Positions 7,601-15,790 of a stretch of DNA of 64,000 nucleotides are shown here, one piece after another. A model generated the notes under the pieces. The model ran no database searches and had not been told where the DNA came from. It worked only from the letters and a program-made list of their open reading frames with translations. The first letter of the stretch is position 1, and every line of letters begins with the position of its first letter. The position numbers and the translations under genes were made by a program. Source of the DNA: CAZAMB01 sp964486335 (GTDB taxonomy: Bacteria; Planctomycetota; Phycisphaerae; UBA1845); assembly GCA_964486335.1 (NCBI GenBank), contig CAZAMB010000004.1, forward strand, positions 1 to 64,000, read 5' to 3'.

Positions 7601-9778
7601 GCGGGCTATGTCGCCGTTCTCGACCGGCAAGGATGCCTGGATTTCGCCGGCTTCGGTCATGGCCAGCAATTCGGCGGTCACCACCGCTCCCGGCTGACCG
7701 CCGGTGTAATCAAAGGCAATGCGATGCCCGCTGTAACAGTCCTCGCCGACTTTCGGTCGGCACTCCTTGAGGCTGCAACGTGCAAGCAATTGGGCGGAGC
7801 CGCAGTTGGGATCGTCGAGATCGACCAGTCCGTCGCAGTCATTGTCGATGCCGTCCGAGCAGCTGCAATCGCCGGGCCCCTCATAAAAGCCAGGCAAGGG
7901 AACGGCGTTGCACGTCACGCCCGACCCGTCGGCCTTGCACACGATCTGCCCCGATTTCCGGCATGCACCGATTCCCAAGGCACACGGTCCGCCGAGTAGG
8001 TTGGACCAGGGTTCGTCGATCTGACCGTTGCAATTGTTGTCGAGTCCGTCGCAGCGCTCGGCCGCATGGCAATCGGGATCGCCGCCGGGACCGCCGGTGG
8101 GTGTGCGGCAATCGCTCAGGCCGTCACAGTCGTTGTCGATTCCGTCAGAGCACGTGTGCGTTCCCGGAGGACCTTCCACGCCGGGAGCATTGGGCTTGGC
8201 GCTGCATTCGACGCCGGTGCGGTCGTCTTTGCAAATGGTGACGCCCTTGGAGCGGCAAAGGCCGATGCCGACAAAGCACGGCGTGCCCAGTTGATTGGCC
8301 CAGGTTTCGTCGATCTGGCCGTTGTTGTTGTTGTCGAATCCGTCGCACACTTCCGGCCCTTGGCAGTCGGTGTCGGCAAAGTCCGGCTTTCCGTCGCAGT
8401 CGTTGTCGCGATCGTCGTAGCAGTTGTCGTTGCCCGCGGGACCCTCGACACCGGGCGGCAACGCCACGGCGTCGCAAAACACCGAACGCTGATCGGCGGC
8501 ACACCTGACGGTTCCGTTTGCCGAACACTCACCCTTGCCGACAGAGCAACCGGCCCCAACCGGAATGATGATCTGAATGAACCCTTCTCCACTCGGATTC
8601 AGAACATACGACGTGATGCCGAAACCTTCGTCCCTCGTGCCGTCGCAGTCGTCGTCGATGCCGTTGCATACTTCACTCGCCAGAGGGTGAATACTCGGAT
8701 TGCCGTCATTGCAGTCGCCGCCGCACGTGGTAAACCCGTCGCCGTCCTGATCGAATCCCTCGTCGATGGCGCCGTTGCAGTTGTCATCGAGTCGATTGCA
8801 CGCCTCACGGGCACCGGGGTGGATGTTGGGATTCTGATTGTGGCAGTCCGTTTGCGGGCCGCGCGGACAGGATGGATCGCCGGGCGAACCATAGCCGTCG
8901 CCGTCAATATCGACGCATTCGCCCGTGCCCAATCCGCCGCCGTATTCAAAAATGACGCCGATGGAGCGAAGGCGCGTCAACGACGTGATGATCTGCGAGT
9001 GAAACGCGAGATTCACTGTCGGGCTTCCGCTCACGACGATGCGAATCGTATCGCCGTCGGCCGTATCGCCCCCACCCAGAGCAATCGTCGTCACTCCGGT
9101 CAGTTGGACAGTTACTCCGTACGTCGTGGCCCCGGCAACGTTTTGCCCCGGGTTGGTGATGATCGAGGCGACGCTATAGAGCTCGCCGTCGTCGTGAACC
9201 TCAAAGGAAAAGGCTGCTGCTTCTTGTCGAACGGCTGTTCCAACTTGCTGACCTTGTTTAAGAACAAAGAGGTTATACCGCGTTGCGCCAACGGGAGAGA
9301 GGTCCAACCGTCCATCCACTTTTTGCCCCCCAGGCGCAAGCATGAGTTCCAGCTTTCCAACACCGGTTTCGGGGCCGGTGTTCGACGCCTTTCCGAAAAA
9401 CTCGAACAACATGCTCGCATCGTCGTCGCCGAGGGTGAAGTTGGGCGCCGCGAAGCCGGTAATTGCCATGAAGGCCTGATTGGGAAACCCCGTCTGCGTG
9501 AATCCGTCCTCGCCGGAGGAGCCGATGTTGTCCACCATGAGCAGACACTCGGGCGACAAGGACAGAAGCGCGTGGCCTCGCGGCAAATTGGTGATGCCGT
9601 CGAATCGGCACACGCCGCGATCGCAGAAATCGTCGCCGCAGTCGCCGCCCGCCAGCGCGGCGCGACCGCCGACCGCCGCACACAATGCGAAGACCACAAC
9701 CAGGATCCGCAACAACCGAGCCTTTCGATCCGCTGACGCGACAGCGCGGATTCCGCACGTTCCAACTGAAAAAAGCAT
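4694..9778 (-). CDS. Giant secreted protein with MopE-type metal-binding repeats (paralogue A)
   Basis: A 1694-residue exported protein of unknown function. It has a hydrophobic export signal (RLLRILVVVFALCAAVGGRAALAG). A block of repeats of the form DxDGDGY..DC.D.NP.I.PGA.E.C.G.DD(N/D)C(N/D)G..DE follows, matching the MopE-type metal-binding motif, each unit beginning with an Asp-rich loop and carrying Cys pairs. A dockerin-like CDQDIDLRDAAALQNNFG lies in the middle; the C-terminal half has no domain I recognise. The ATG at 9778 is chosen because GGAGAG sits just before it; an upstream in-frame extension of 146 codons lacks coding character. It is clearly paralogous to the gene at 24269-29062, sharing repeat blocks, GAVVTAELL and AFPGGPY segments. 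Confidence 0.8.
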   Translation of the reverse strand: MLFSVGTCGIRAVASADRKARLLRILVVVFALCAAVGGRAALAGGDCGDDFCDRGVCRFDGITNLPRGHALLSLSPECLLMVDNIGSSGEDGFTQTGFPNQAFMAITGFAAPNFTLGDDDASMLFEFFGKASNTGPETGVGKLELMLAPGGQKVDGRLDLSPVGATRYNLFVLKQGQQVGTAVRQEAAAFSFEVHDDGELYSVASIITNPGQNVAGATTYGVTVQLTGVTTIALGGGDTADGDTIRIVVSGSPTVNLAFHSQIITSLTRLRSIGVIFEYGGGLGTGECVDIDGDGYGSPGDPSCPRGPQTDCHNQNPNIHPGAREACNRLDDNCNGAIDEGFDQDGDGFTTCGGDCNDGNPSIHPLASEVCNGIDDDCDGTRDEGFGITSYVLNPSGEGFIQIIIPVGAGCSVGKGECSANGTVRCAADQRSVFCDAVALPPGVEGPAGNDNCYDDRDNDCDGKPDFADTDCQGPEVCDGFDNNNNGQIDETWANQLGTPCFVGIGLCRSKGVTICKDDRTGVECSAKPNAPGVEGPPGTHTCSDGIDNDCDGLSDCRTPTGGPGGDPDCHAAERCDGLDNNCNGQIDEPWSNLLGGPCALGIGACRKSGQIVCKADGSGVTCNAVPLPGFYEGPGDCSCSDGIDNDCDGLVDLDDPNCGSAQLLARCSLKECRPKVGEDCYSGHRIAFDYTGGQPGAVVTAELLAMTEAGEIQASLPVENGDIARMMSRKPAFGFAAETIDIPFNLLYFERWPLCETGPNNPTYLANCEAYDDDCDQDIDLRDAAALQNNFGGTRRTHVVTAPIPLLRVQVDDGRAKSVAYCSNTPYLDVVKPDKTVISESEGDITNITVAIPLTNPKTLSLKIDGQNVLPLIGVNPLTAFPGGPYKGSFQYTTPGCQDRRTVEVCELFVHSSGIDKLNPNTLTATIRGLGGGGHIVVVDGDPRPGSYPNPVDNRCVVDDVRDKGISHEIAVQIIRPQDGDVIDPPSTPAVTSKACHGRPFLDMKINGLSYPGAVGGQTMFAGDGENSADTWRMNLTAVMGMNNLRAEYNGAAPQQGRLDPGMNRLIAQVSDEEQNSSFDSVFMAVGPVINNATTFTTTVEGDIRDELAQVAADQAAVTVEKAFTLAMNANAMTTFFSELCQEIGPDLAADLEERLDGYKSKKFTIPTPWPLCDVKNARMKITSVDIDPTAFDCVITPLADKIRLKITLPAFIASTHFGGGCLVEGPFGICVVEVLVDTDANFEVPPISVTFEITESTILTQSLMDDFAFDIGPDPVVIQGSINDNTEVNCIVGALLDILNFLLQVVTFGAWDPGIDEFEFELTDDKLKEKLGEKNGDMREFSVFKFDNEDLISQYDSKLKSMLSDVQITPQGIAAAVSASFEATMTDPEVAMIPGTPLTPAPMPQPPIPNANEVTVAISDDVFNQLLSSLAQSGKFKTLFEDVRVLGDFLPDPSTCSSLGPILEPRCVGLLGGDCNQFVLPSRREVCEEAKQKMEDRLLSPGTAVILHAHVDNPPKLLIIDNPATQDAVEVRLRFSQISVALLVDRDGNGQLSGSIASLPRCFGPSTSTVNECALWEACLNVNVDAKLFLPPNQLLLRMQVLDVSHELSTGMVCNGGIDDADDESMIEEAAQGATLDKLNEKLREGTPDLKTKGLDFGGLVKFENAKLISIENDGDPDFQDYIAITGKLVVP

Positions 9779-10108
9779 AATTCTCTCCAATTCGATGTGG
9801 TTGTCCGATGGACCCCCGGCGACATCGCAAACGAATGTGTGCCGAAACTCTTCGGCATTCGTCCCCCGACGATGCCCCAGTGTATCCGCATTCGCCCGAT
9901 CTCCGCAAGCCTCGATACCGTAGTTTTCGGACCTGCTCGGCTCGCCCTTCGCCTTCAGCGGCACGAGACCAAGGAGGAACGCCGGCGACCCATTTCTGGT
10001 ACAATGCGGGCCGGTTGCTCTAAACGTGGAGCAACTCCAACGAGTCGGCGGCGAAGGCAATACCGGGCACCATGCCCGGGTTATGCGAGGCAATGGGGGA
10101 AAGAAATC
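9779..10108. other. Divergent intergenic region with leader hairpins
   Basis: 330 bp between two divergent exported-protein genes. Facing the plus-strand gene there is an extended -10 element (TG at 9997, TACAAT at 10000-10005) without a good -35. Two hairpins follow in the predicted leader: GTTGCTC/GAGCAAC (10014-10035) and CCGGGCA/TGCCCGG (10063-10079). On the minus side only the ribosome binding site of the giant gene is obvious. Confidence 0.4.
9997..10005 (+). promoter_or_regulatory. Extended -10 promoter candidate for the SGNH hydrolase gene
   Basis: TGGTACAAT matches the extended -10 consensus TGnTATAAT with one mismatch. No TTGACA-like box is found at the right distance, which extended -10 promoters can tolerate. 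Transcription would start near 10012, giving a leader of about 97 nt that contains two perfect 7-bp hairpins. Confidence 0.35.
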
Positions 10109-11833
10109 ATGAAGCGAAGACCCGACCACTTCATCATCAAGTTTACCGGCACGGTGATGCTGCTCCTGTCGTTTGCCGCAGGGGGCGCGTCGGCGAAGCC
10201 CGAACCAGTGGGTCATCGCGTGAGCGAAACGAAAAATGGGTCAACCGGCATGTCGCGGACGGTTCTGATCGGAATCGGCGACAGCCTATCGCACGGAACG
10301 ATGGACGCAACCAACAACGACATCAATACACTCCATGCGTACCTTCAACTCGTGGCCGATTCGCTGCGGCAGGTGACGTCACTTGGTTTTTCACAGCCCT
10401 TATTCGATGAGACCGGCGAGCGCATTGATCCGCGCCAGGTGCCGACCAATCTGGCCGTCGACGGCGCGGACATTTTTTCCATCGATGGAATCGAATACTA
10501 CAAGCGCGTCGGCGCGGCGGAGTCGTTTGTCACCGACAGCTACCTGTGTGACAAGATTCTACCGTTTCGTCTGGACGACAAATACGACAAGGTACTCTAT
10601 CCGATCAATCGAAAGGCTCACCGTCCCGTTTCGCAAGTGGATAGCGCCGTCTGGCTGGTGAATCAATACGCGGGGCCGACCACGCTCGGGAGGGCTTTGA
10701 TCCTGCTTTGGGCGGGCAATAACGATTCCAGCACGTCCGCGCTGGGTGAAGGCGGTGAAAACCCGATGTTCATTCCGGTTCCGGCGGAATTGATCGAGCC
10801 GGAAGTCACGCCGATTCTCCGCCGAATTCTCCGCTTCGGCGAGCGCTCCGGACTCGTATCCTTCGAGCCTTATTCTCAGGTCGCGATCGAACGCAACTTG
10901 ACCGATCTTGCGGATTTCACGAACCAGTACAACTTTGTTGTTGATCGTTTGATGAATGAGACAAATGGCGCGATCAGCGACGGGCGCATGGACATCGCCC
11001 TGCTCACGCTCCCCTACTACAGCTCAGTCGGATACTTGTTCGATTCGGAGGATCTGGAGTATTACCTCGGGAAAGTGATCGCCGGGTACGCCGTGCCGCC
11101 GACATTTCAACGAGTAGCGTCGCCGGGTGAACCGATCACCAAACCCAATCAAGGCGATCGGATTTCCTTGCTAACGTTTGGAATGATGTACTTGCTCGCA
11201 AACACCGGGTATTCGACGGACTATATCAATCGCGTACTGGAAGTCGATGGCATTCAGCGCGATGGATTGGTACTTTCCGAAGCCGAGCAACAGTACATTG
11301 TGCAACGCATTGACGGATTCAATGCGGCCATCAAGGCGACGGCTGCTTCCCGCGGTCCACACGTTCATTTGATCGACATCGGGCAGAATCTCAATGACAC
11401 GCTGACGGGAAAGACCGAGTTGACCATCGCCGGCCGTCGAGCCACGCGAAAATGGACGCGGGGCGGAGCATTTACCCTCGACGGCGTCCATCCCGGATAC
11501 ACCGGCCAGGCGTTCATTGCCAACGATGTGATCAATCATCTGAACAAGAAGTTGGGTCTGTCAGCTCCGTTGTATGATCTGGATCAACTTGCCTTGACTG
11601 ACCCTTATTGGGATCAGGACGGCGACGGTTGGGCACCCGGACCCAGTTACCAAACATCCGGCATCGCGTCGATGTTGTTCCTGTTGACCGACAGCGACGA
11701 TACGAATACTGCCATCGGACCCGTCATTCCACCGGACGTATGGCAGAGCATGTCTCAGGCGCTGTTGCGAGATTTGCTCGGCCTGCCGGCTTTGCGCGCG
11801 GAGGCCGCGCGACTGGGTTACGTGGAACCCTAA
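10109..11833 (+). CDS. Secreted SGNH/GDSL-family hydrolase
   Basis: A 574-residue exported protein. The signal peptide (FTGTVMLLLSFAAGGASA) is followed by an SGNH hydrolase fold: block I GIGDSLSHG with nucleophile Ser59, a block III-like WAGNND, and block V DGVHPGYTG with Asp458 and His461. The family comprises lipases, esterases and carbohydrate deacetylases, and the substrate cannot be read from sequence. The domain is longer than typical (~200 residues), with inserts between blocks. A DQDGDGW calcium-type loop follows near the C-terminus. The start at 10109 is supported by GGGGGAAAG upstream and by the signal peptide. Confidence 0.82.
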   Translation: MKRRPDHFIIKFTGTVMLLLSFAAGGASAKPEPVGHRVSETKNGSTGMSRTVLIGIGDSLSHGTMDATNNDINTLHAYLQLVADSLRQVTSLGFSQPLFDETGERIDPRQVPTNLAVDGADIFSIDGIEYYKRVGAAESFVTDSYLCDKILPFRLDDKYDKVLYPINRKAHRPVSQVDSAVWLVNQYAGPTTLGRALILLWAGNNDSSTSALGEGGENPMFIPVPAELIEPEVTPILRRILRFGERSGLVSFEPYSQVAIERNLTDLADFTNQYNFVVDRLMNETNGAISDGRMDIALLTLPYYSSVGYLFDSEDLEYYLGKVIAGYAVPPTFQRVASPGEPITKPNQGDRISLLTFGMMYLLANTGYSTDYINRVLEVDGIQRDGLVLSEAEQQYIVQRIDGFNAAIKATAASRGPHVHLIDIGQNLNDTLTGKTELTIAGRRATRKWTRGGAFTLDGVHPGYTGQAFIANDVINHLNKKLGLSAPLYDLDQLALTDPYWDQDGDGWAPGPSYQTSGIASMLFLLTDSDDTNTAIGPVIPPDVWQSMSQALLRDLLGLPALRAEAARLGYVEP

Positions 11834-11858
11834 CGCGATTCCGACGCTTGTCGTTGGG

Positions 11859-12446
11859 CTACTTGCGGCGGCGGGCAAGCATCGCGCCGAGTCCAGCCAA
11901 AGCGAGCAATCCGGTGGCCGGATCGGGCACGGGCACGACGGTCAGATCATCCAGTCCGACGTCCTTGCGGCCGCTATCCGAAATGACGATGCGATTCACG
12001 GGCTGCGAAAATGTCAGGAGGCCGCTGTCAAAAATCTCTTCGCCTTTATCGCGGGAAAAGTGCAGTATTTCGACATCGTTGAAGTAGGCCCAGAAATTGA
12101 AATCTTCGCCCGGCGTCGGATCCAAAATATGTCCCTCAAAACGGGCGCTGACAATCGGAACCGATTCAAATAGAATTTCAAAATCGCCGCGATTGAGAAG
12201 TTGCAGCGAGGTCGCGATGAACATGTCCGTCGTGCCACCCGGAACCGATGTTTCATTGGTAGCCCGCGCGCCGTCCGTACTCACACCGGAACCGTACACG
12301 GCCGTCATGTACTCACTGATTTGCCTGTCGCGATCAAATCGAGCGAGGGAATTGAAATCAAACGTGAAGGAGTCCGCCTGAGCACGGCCTGCCAACCCGA
12401 CGGCCGCAAAGACCATCAGCCCACAAGTCAAAACTACTCGCCGCAT
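11859..12446 (-). CDS. PEP-CTERM-type sorted secreted protein
   Basis: A 195-residue exported protein. It has an N-terminal signal peptide (MRRVVLTCGLMVFAAVGLAGRAQA) and a C-terminal tripartite tail: VPVPDPATG, a hydrophobic segment (LLALAGLGAMLA) and a terminal RRRK. This is the PEP-CTERM architecture, with Asp for Glu in the PEP core; such proteins are normally processed by an exosortase, which is not encoded in this window. The body carries no domain I recognise. The start at 12446 matches the signal peptide; longer frames upstream are not coding-like. It converges with the SGNH hydrolase gene, with 25 bp between stops. Confidence 0.75.
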   Translation of the reverse strand: MRRVVLTCGLMVFAAVGLAGRAQADSFTFDFNSLARFDRDRQISEYMTAVYGSGVSTDGARATNETSVPGGTTDMFIATSLQLLNRGDFEILFESVPIVSARFEGHILDPTPGEDFNFWAYFNDVEILHFSRDKGEEIFDSGLLTFSQPVNRIVISDSGRKDVGLDDLTVVPVPDPATGLLALAGLGAMLARRRK

Positions 12447-12760
12447 ACTATCTGCCTTTCTTTCCACTCCGCGCCGATCTCTCGTGAGAGTCACCCCGAC
12501 CACGACCCGAAGCATTCGTGAGACGATTTCTAATCCAGAAAAACTGGAATAGTGAAAACCGAGTCCCCGTTCTGGTCGAGCTGTACTACCTTCCCCGTAC
12601 CGCGTAATCATAAGATCATATCCGATCAACATGCGTTGAGCAAATGGGCGCACTTTCCAGACCAATGCGTCAACCTTCGATTTATCGGACATTCCGCCGG
12701 GAAAGATTTGTTTCCCGACGGCTGAACCCACGGATCACTTATGGGAAACGTCCGGAAGTG
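12447..12760. other. Intergenic region with one hairpin
   Basis: 314 bp between two minus-strand genes. An inverted repeat CGGGAAA (12698-12704) / TTTCCCG (12711-12717) with a 6-nt loop lies about 45 nt past the stop of the lipoprotein gene and may mark its transcript end. Nothing else is recognisable. Confidence 0.4.
12698..12717 (-). terminator. Weak hairpin downstream of lipoprotein gene
   Basis: Seven-base arms CGGGAAA and TTTCCCG with loop gatttg. There is no following T run, so it is only a possible terminator. Confidence 0.3.
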
Positions 12761-13480
12761 CTACTGGGACATCGGAGCCTCGATCGTGAAGAAATCGAAA
12801 TCCGCGTGGATGTCTGCGGCACAATTGCCTGAACATCGCTGATCGAGCGCCGTCCCGATGCCCGCATCGACACGGGCAGAGAGGTCGTTGGTCACCGAAC
12901 CGACTGTCTCGTAGGTCCGGCCGTCCGTACTGAACGAGCCCGTGTAGCGGTTGCCCGTCCGTTCGAGGCGGAGATAAATGTTTTCTAGATCGGACGGAGC
13001 GATGGCTCGTCCCGGTTCGACGCCGCTGCCCCGATCGGCCCGCAAGAACAGTCCTCGCAGACTTCCACGCGGACTTGTCGCGCTAAACAGCCCGAGCACA
13101 ACGGTTCGGCCGTCGTCGCCTTGGACAACAAGCCCCGCGAGTTGCAGGTCGGCAACCGTTTGAAACTCCATTCTGGTAATCAGTACGAAATCGCCGGTCA
13201 TCTCGCGAAGAAGCAGCGTCATCGCGGTCTGCTCCGTCGGCGAAAGAAGCGGCGGAGGGAAAATGCGCGCGAATCCCCCTCGGGCTTCGAGATCGACGTC
13301 CGAAGCATCATCGGCGCTGATACTCCAGCCATCCTCCAGCACGCCGTTGAACGGATCACGAAAAAGCAGTTCACCGCTTCCCGGCTGTACGGGAACCGAT
13401 GAACGACAAGCCACTAGACCGCAAACGGCCATCGCCGCCGCGCGGATGATCGACGAGAATGTTTGACGCAAACCCTTCAT
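12761..13480 (-). CDS. Lipoprotein with DUF1349/LamG-like domain
   Basis: A 239-residue predicted lipoprotein. The lipobox LVAC lies at the end of the N-terminal hydrophobic segment (AAAMAVCGLVAC). The mature part has the beta-sandwich pattern of concanavalin-like DUF1349 proteins: LLFRDPFNGVLEDGWSIS, a DFVLITRMEF strand, and the YLRLERTGNRYTGSFSTDGRTYE segment that is highly typical. It ends DFDFFTIEAPMSQ. The same fold occurs in the protein at 53127-54269 (DDFNDASIAAGWTI..., YLRLLRRGDQFVGAYSQDGTSY...), so the two are paralogues. The ligand is unknown; surface glycan binding is a guess. Confidence 0.72.
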   Translation of the reverse strand: MKGLRQTFSSIIRAAAMAVCGLVACRSSVPVQPGSGELLFRDPFNGVLEDGWSISADDASDVDLEARGGFARIFPPPLLSPTEQTAMTLLLREMTGDFVLITRMEFQTVADLQLAGLVVQGDDGRTVVLGLFSATSPRGSLRGLFLRADRGSGVEPGRAIAPSDLENIYLRLERTGNRYTGSFSTDGRTYETVGSVTNDLSARVDAGIGTALDQRCSGNCAADIHADFDFFTIEAPMSQ

Positions 13481-13639
13481 GGTTGCAAGAGTAGCCCGGT
13501 GCAAGTGCCCGGAAAAGCCCGATGCCATACTTGCCGACGCGGACGCAATCAAGCGCGTCGATTCGGCATTCCGTTGGGTGATTCTTCGTCGGCGGCGCGT
13601 CACGCCTTTAACGATAGGACATGGAGGCATGCTCCGAGG

Positions 13640-14653
13640 TTAGCCGCCAAAAACCTGATGATAGGACGATCCGACATGTCGCAGGCGATCGTGGCGCCTC
13701 CGAAGTAACTCATCGGTCGACATGCCCTTCAACTCGTCGAGCGTGCGCACCACGAAGCTTTTCAGCGATTCCGCGGTGGCAGCGTGATCGCGATGCGCTC
13801 CGCCCAGCGGCTCAGGAATGATTTCGTCAATCACGCCAAGTTCAGCCAGGTCTTTGGCGCGCATTCGCAATGCTGCGGCGGCGTCCTTGGCCTGCGCGCT
13901 CGTCTTCCAGAGGATGGCCGCGCAGCCTTCCGGTGAAATGACCGAAAAAATGCTATGCTCGAACATGGCCATGCGATCGGACACAGCGATGCCCAGCGCT
14001 CCGCCGCTGCCGCCCTCGCCGATGACCACCGACACGAGCGGGACGCGCAGCCTGGGCATGGCCATCAGATTGACGGCAATGGCCTGTGCGATGCCCCGCT
14101 GTTCCGCTTCCATCCCCGGAAACGCACCGGGCGTGTCGATCAATGAGATAATGGGGATCCCGAACTTCGCGGCAAAACGCATCTTCGCCAGCGCCTTACG
14201 ATAGCCTTCCGGATGGGCGCACCCGAAATTGCAATCGACACGCTCGGTCAGCGTTCGCCCGCGATTGTGGCCCACGATCATGACGCGATGTGGGCCGATC
14301 CACCCCAGCCCGGTGACCACGGCCGGATCATCACCGAATACACGATCACCATGCAATTCACAAAACTCATAAACAATGTGGTGAATGTAATCACCGATCA
14401 GCGGCCGGCGCGGATGCCGCGCGACAAACACCGTCTCCCATGGTTCCAGCGTAGAATAGATCCGGCGGGCGGATTCTTCCCAGGTTGCACGAAGCTTGGC
14501 CAGCGACGTAACCCTGTCGGCCGGGGCGATACCGGGCATGGAGGCGACATTTTCGATCTGCTCATCCAAGGCGATCAGCGGGCGCTCACTCGGCAACTCG
14601 CCGCCAAGTGCGTATGCACCGAACGCGCCCCACCCTCGCTTTTCCGGATTCAT
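13640..14653 (-). CDS. accA: Acetyl-CoA carboxylase carboxyltransferase alpha subunit
   Basis: A 337-residue protein that, with AccD, transfers the carboxyl group from biotin to acetyl-CoA to make malonyl-CoA, the first step of fatty acid synthesis. Family signatures are continuous: ARHPRRPLIGDYI, FCELHGDRVFGDDPAVVTGLG, GHNRGRTLTERVDCNFGCAHPEGYRKALAKM, ISLIDTPGAFPGMEAEQRGIAQAI and the glycine-rich GEGGSGGALGI. GAGGGGGG precedes the ATG. The other ACC subunits are not in the window. A good promoter candidate lies at 14723-14751. Malonyl-CoA would also feed the large synthase operon, but the two are 19 kb apart and nothing shows shared control. Confidence 0.93.
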   Translation of the reverse strand: MNPEKRGWGAFGAYALGGELPSERPLIALDEQIENVASMPGIAPADRVTSLAKLRATWEESARRIYSTLEPWETVFVARHPRRPLIGDYIHHIVYEFCELHGDRVFGDDPAVVTGLGWIGPHRVMIVGHNRGRTLTERVDCNFGCAHPEGYRKALAKMRFAAKFGIPIISLIDTPGAFPGMEAEQRGIAQAIAVNLMAMPRLRVPLVSVVIGEGGSGGALGIAVSDRMAMFEHSIFSVISPEGCAAILWKTSAQAKDAAAALRMRAKDLAELGVIDEIIPEPLGGAHRDHAATAESLKSFVVRTLDELKGMSTDELLRRRHDRLRHVGSSYHQVFGG

Positions 14654-15037
14654 TTCCCCCCTCGCCGGTTTTCCACCGACGGCTCCGACCCCGATCCATG
14701 AACGTGCTTTGTGGAATCGCCGATTCTACGCGATTTTCCCTAGTTTTGCAATGCCAAATGCTTGTGGGGAGAACCAGTCGATTATCGTCCCAAGATCACC
14801 CAGAACGACCGAATCACCGCCAAACGCAACCATGCCGGGAAAATGGGCAATCTTTTCGTAATTGCAGTCGATCACTCGTAATGGAAACTGGCCATTGATC
14901 AACGGTCGTTCCGATAAAATGCGTGCCGGCAGACAGTTGCAGGAAAGGGAGGTCCTGTAACAATGTGACTGGCCAGGTCAAGGAATCATCGACCGTCCGG
15001 GTTTACTGCCTTCATAGCGTCATGGGAGAAACGACAA
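14654..15037. other. Divergent intergenic region accA / aquaporin
   Basis: 384 bp. The accA side holds the promoter candidate at 14723-14751. On the aquaporin side, weak boxes such as TTGATC (14895) and TAAAAT (14915) are only 14 bp apart and are not convincing. Confidence 0.4.
14723..14751 (-). promoter_or_regulatory. Candidate sigma-70 promoter for accA
   Basis: On the minus strand TTGCAA (-35) is separated by 17 bp from TAGAAT (-10). Transcription would start near 14716, about 60 nt before the start codon. Spacing is optimal and both boxes are close to consensus. Confidence 0.5.
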
Positions 15038-15772
15038 ATGGCGACGTTGACAACGAAAGCGACCTGCGAGTTGATCGGCACGTTTGCGCTGACATTCATT
15101 GGCGCCGGAGCGATTCTGCTCAACAGCTGGACCGGCGGGCAGCCCGGCCTGCTGGGAATTGCCGTGGCGCACGGACTCGCGCTTTCGATCGCCGTAACGG
15201 CCGCAATGAACATCAGCGGTGGGCACATCAACCCCGCGGTCACGCTCACGATCTTTGTCACAGGACGGATTCAGCGCGGCGCGGCCGTAATCTACATCAT
15301 TGCCCAATGCGCAGGTGCAACGATCGCGGGACTGCTTCTTTCGTACATATTCGCAGGACTCGGCGGCGAGGGAATGGCCATGACCGGCGCGGCGGCGATT
15401 GAACATTGCAAGCTCGGCACGCCGGCCTTCAACGCCGCGCTCCTGACTCCCGGGACGGCGATCCTCGTGGAGGCAATCCTGACATTTCTCTTGTTGTTCG
15501 CGGTCTTTGGAACCGCCGTGGATGAACGCGCGCCGAAGATCGGCGGATTCGGCATCGGCCTGACGGTTTGCATGGACATCCTCGCCGGCGGACCCATCAC
15601 CGGCGCGGCAATGAATCCCGCGCGTACGCTCGGTACCCTGATCGGCGGCGGCAGCGCCACCTCGTCGCTCTGGTCGCAGCATTGGGTCTATTGGGTCGGT
15701 CCCGTACTCGGTGCCGTCATCTGCGGATTGCTCTACGATGCGCTCATCATTCAGGCGAAAGCCAAGAGTTGA
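15038..15772 (+). CDS. MIP-family aquaporin / glycerol channel
   Basis: A 244-residue inner-membrane channel of the MIP family. Both hallmark NPA loops are intact: HINPAV with Asn65-Pro66-Ala67 and AAMNPARTLG with Asn193. Six hydrophobic segments can be followed, including ELIGTFALTFIGAGAILL, AVIYIIAQCAGATIAGLLL and AILVEAILTFLLLFAVFGTAV. The length is typical for an aquaporin rather than the longer glycerol facilitators, so water or small neutral solutes are likely cargo. GGGAGAAACGACAA precedes the ATG. The gene ends 18 bp before the convergent gene at 15791. Confidence 0.92.
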   Translation: MATLTTKATCELIGTFALTFIGAGAILLNSWTGGQPGLLGIAVAHGLALSIAVTAAMNISGGHINPAVTLTIFVTGRIQRGAAVIYIIAQCAGATIAGLLLSYIFAGLGGEGMAMTGAAAIEHCKLGTPAFNAALLTPGTAILVEAILTFLLLFAVFGTAVDERAPKIGGFGIGLTVCMDILAGGPITGAAMNPARTLGTLIGGGSATSSLWSQHWVYWVGPVLGAVICGLLYDALIIQAKAKS

Positions 15773-15790
15773 TTCGATGAACAACCGGGC

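Noticed and set aside
7700..8950. Short-period GTCGTCGTTG-like DNA repeats that could suggest a CRISPR or satellite
   Set aside because: They are codons for the repeated DNDCDG-type calcium/metal loops; unit spacing is irregular and there are no spacers.
8066..9736. 556-codon open frame on the plus strand opposite giant gene A
   Set aside because: Its residues are the antisense of Asp/Gly calcium repeats (Val/Ala/Ile-rich strings) with no recognisable motif.
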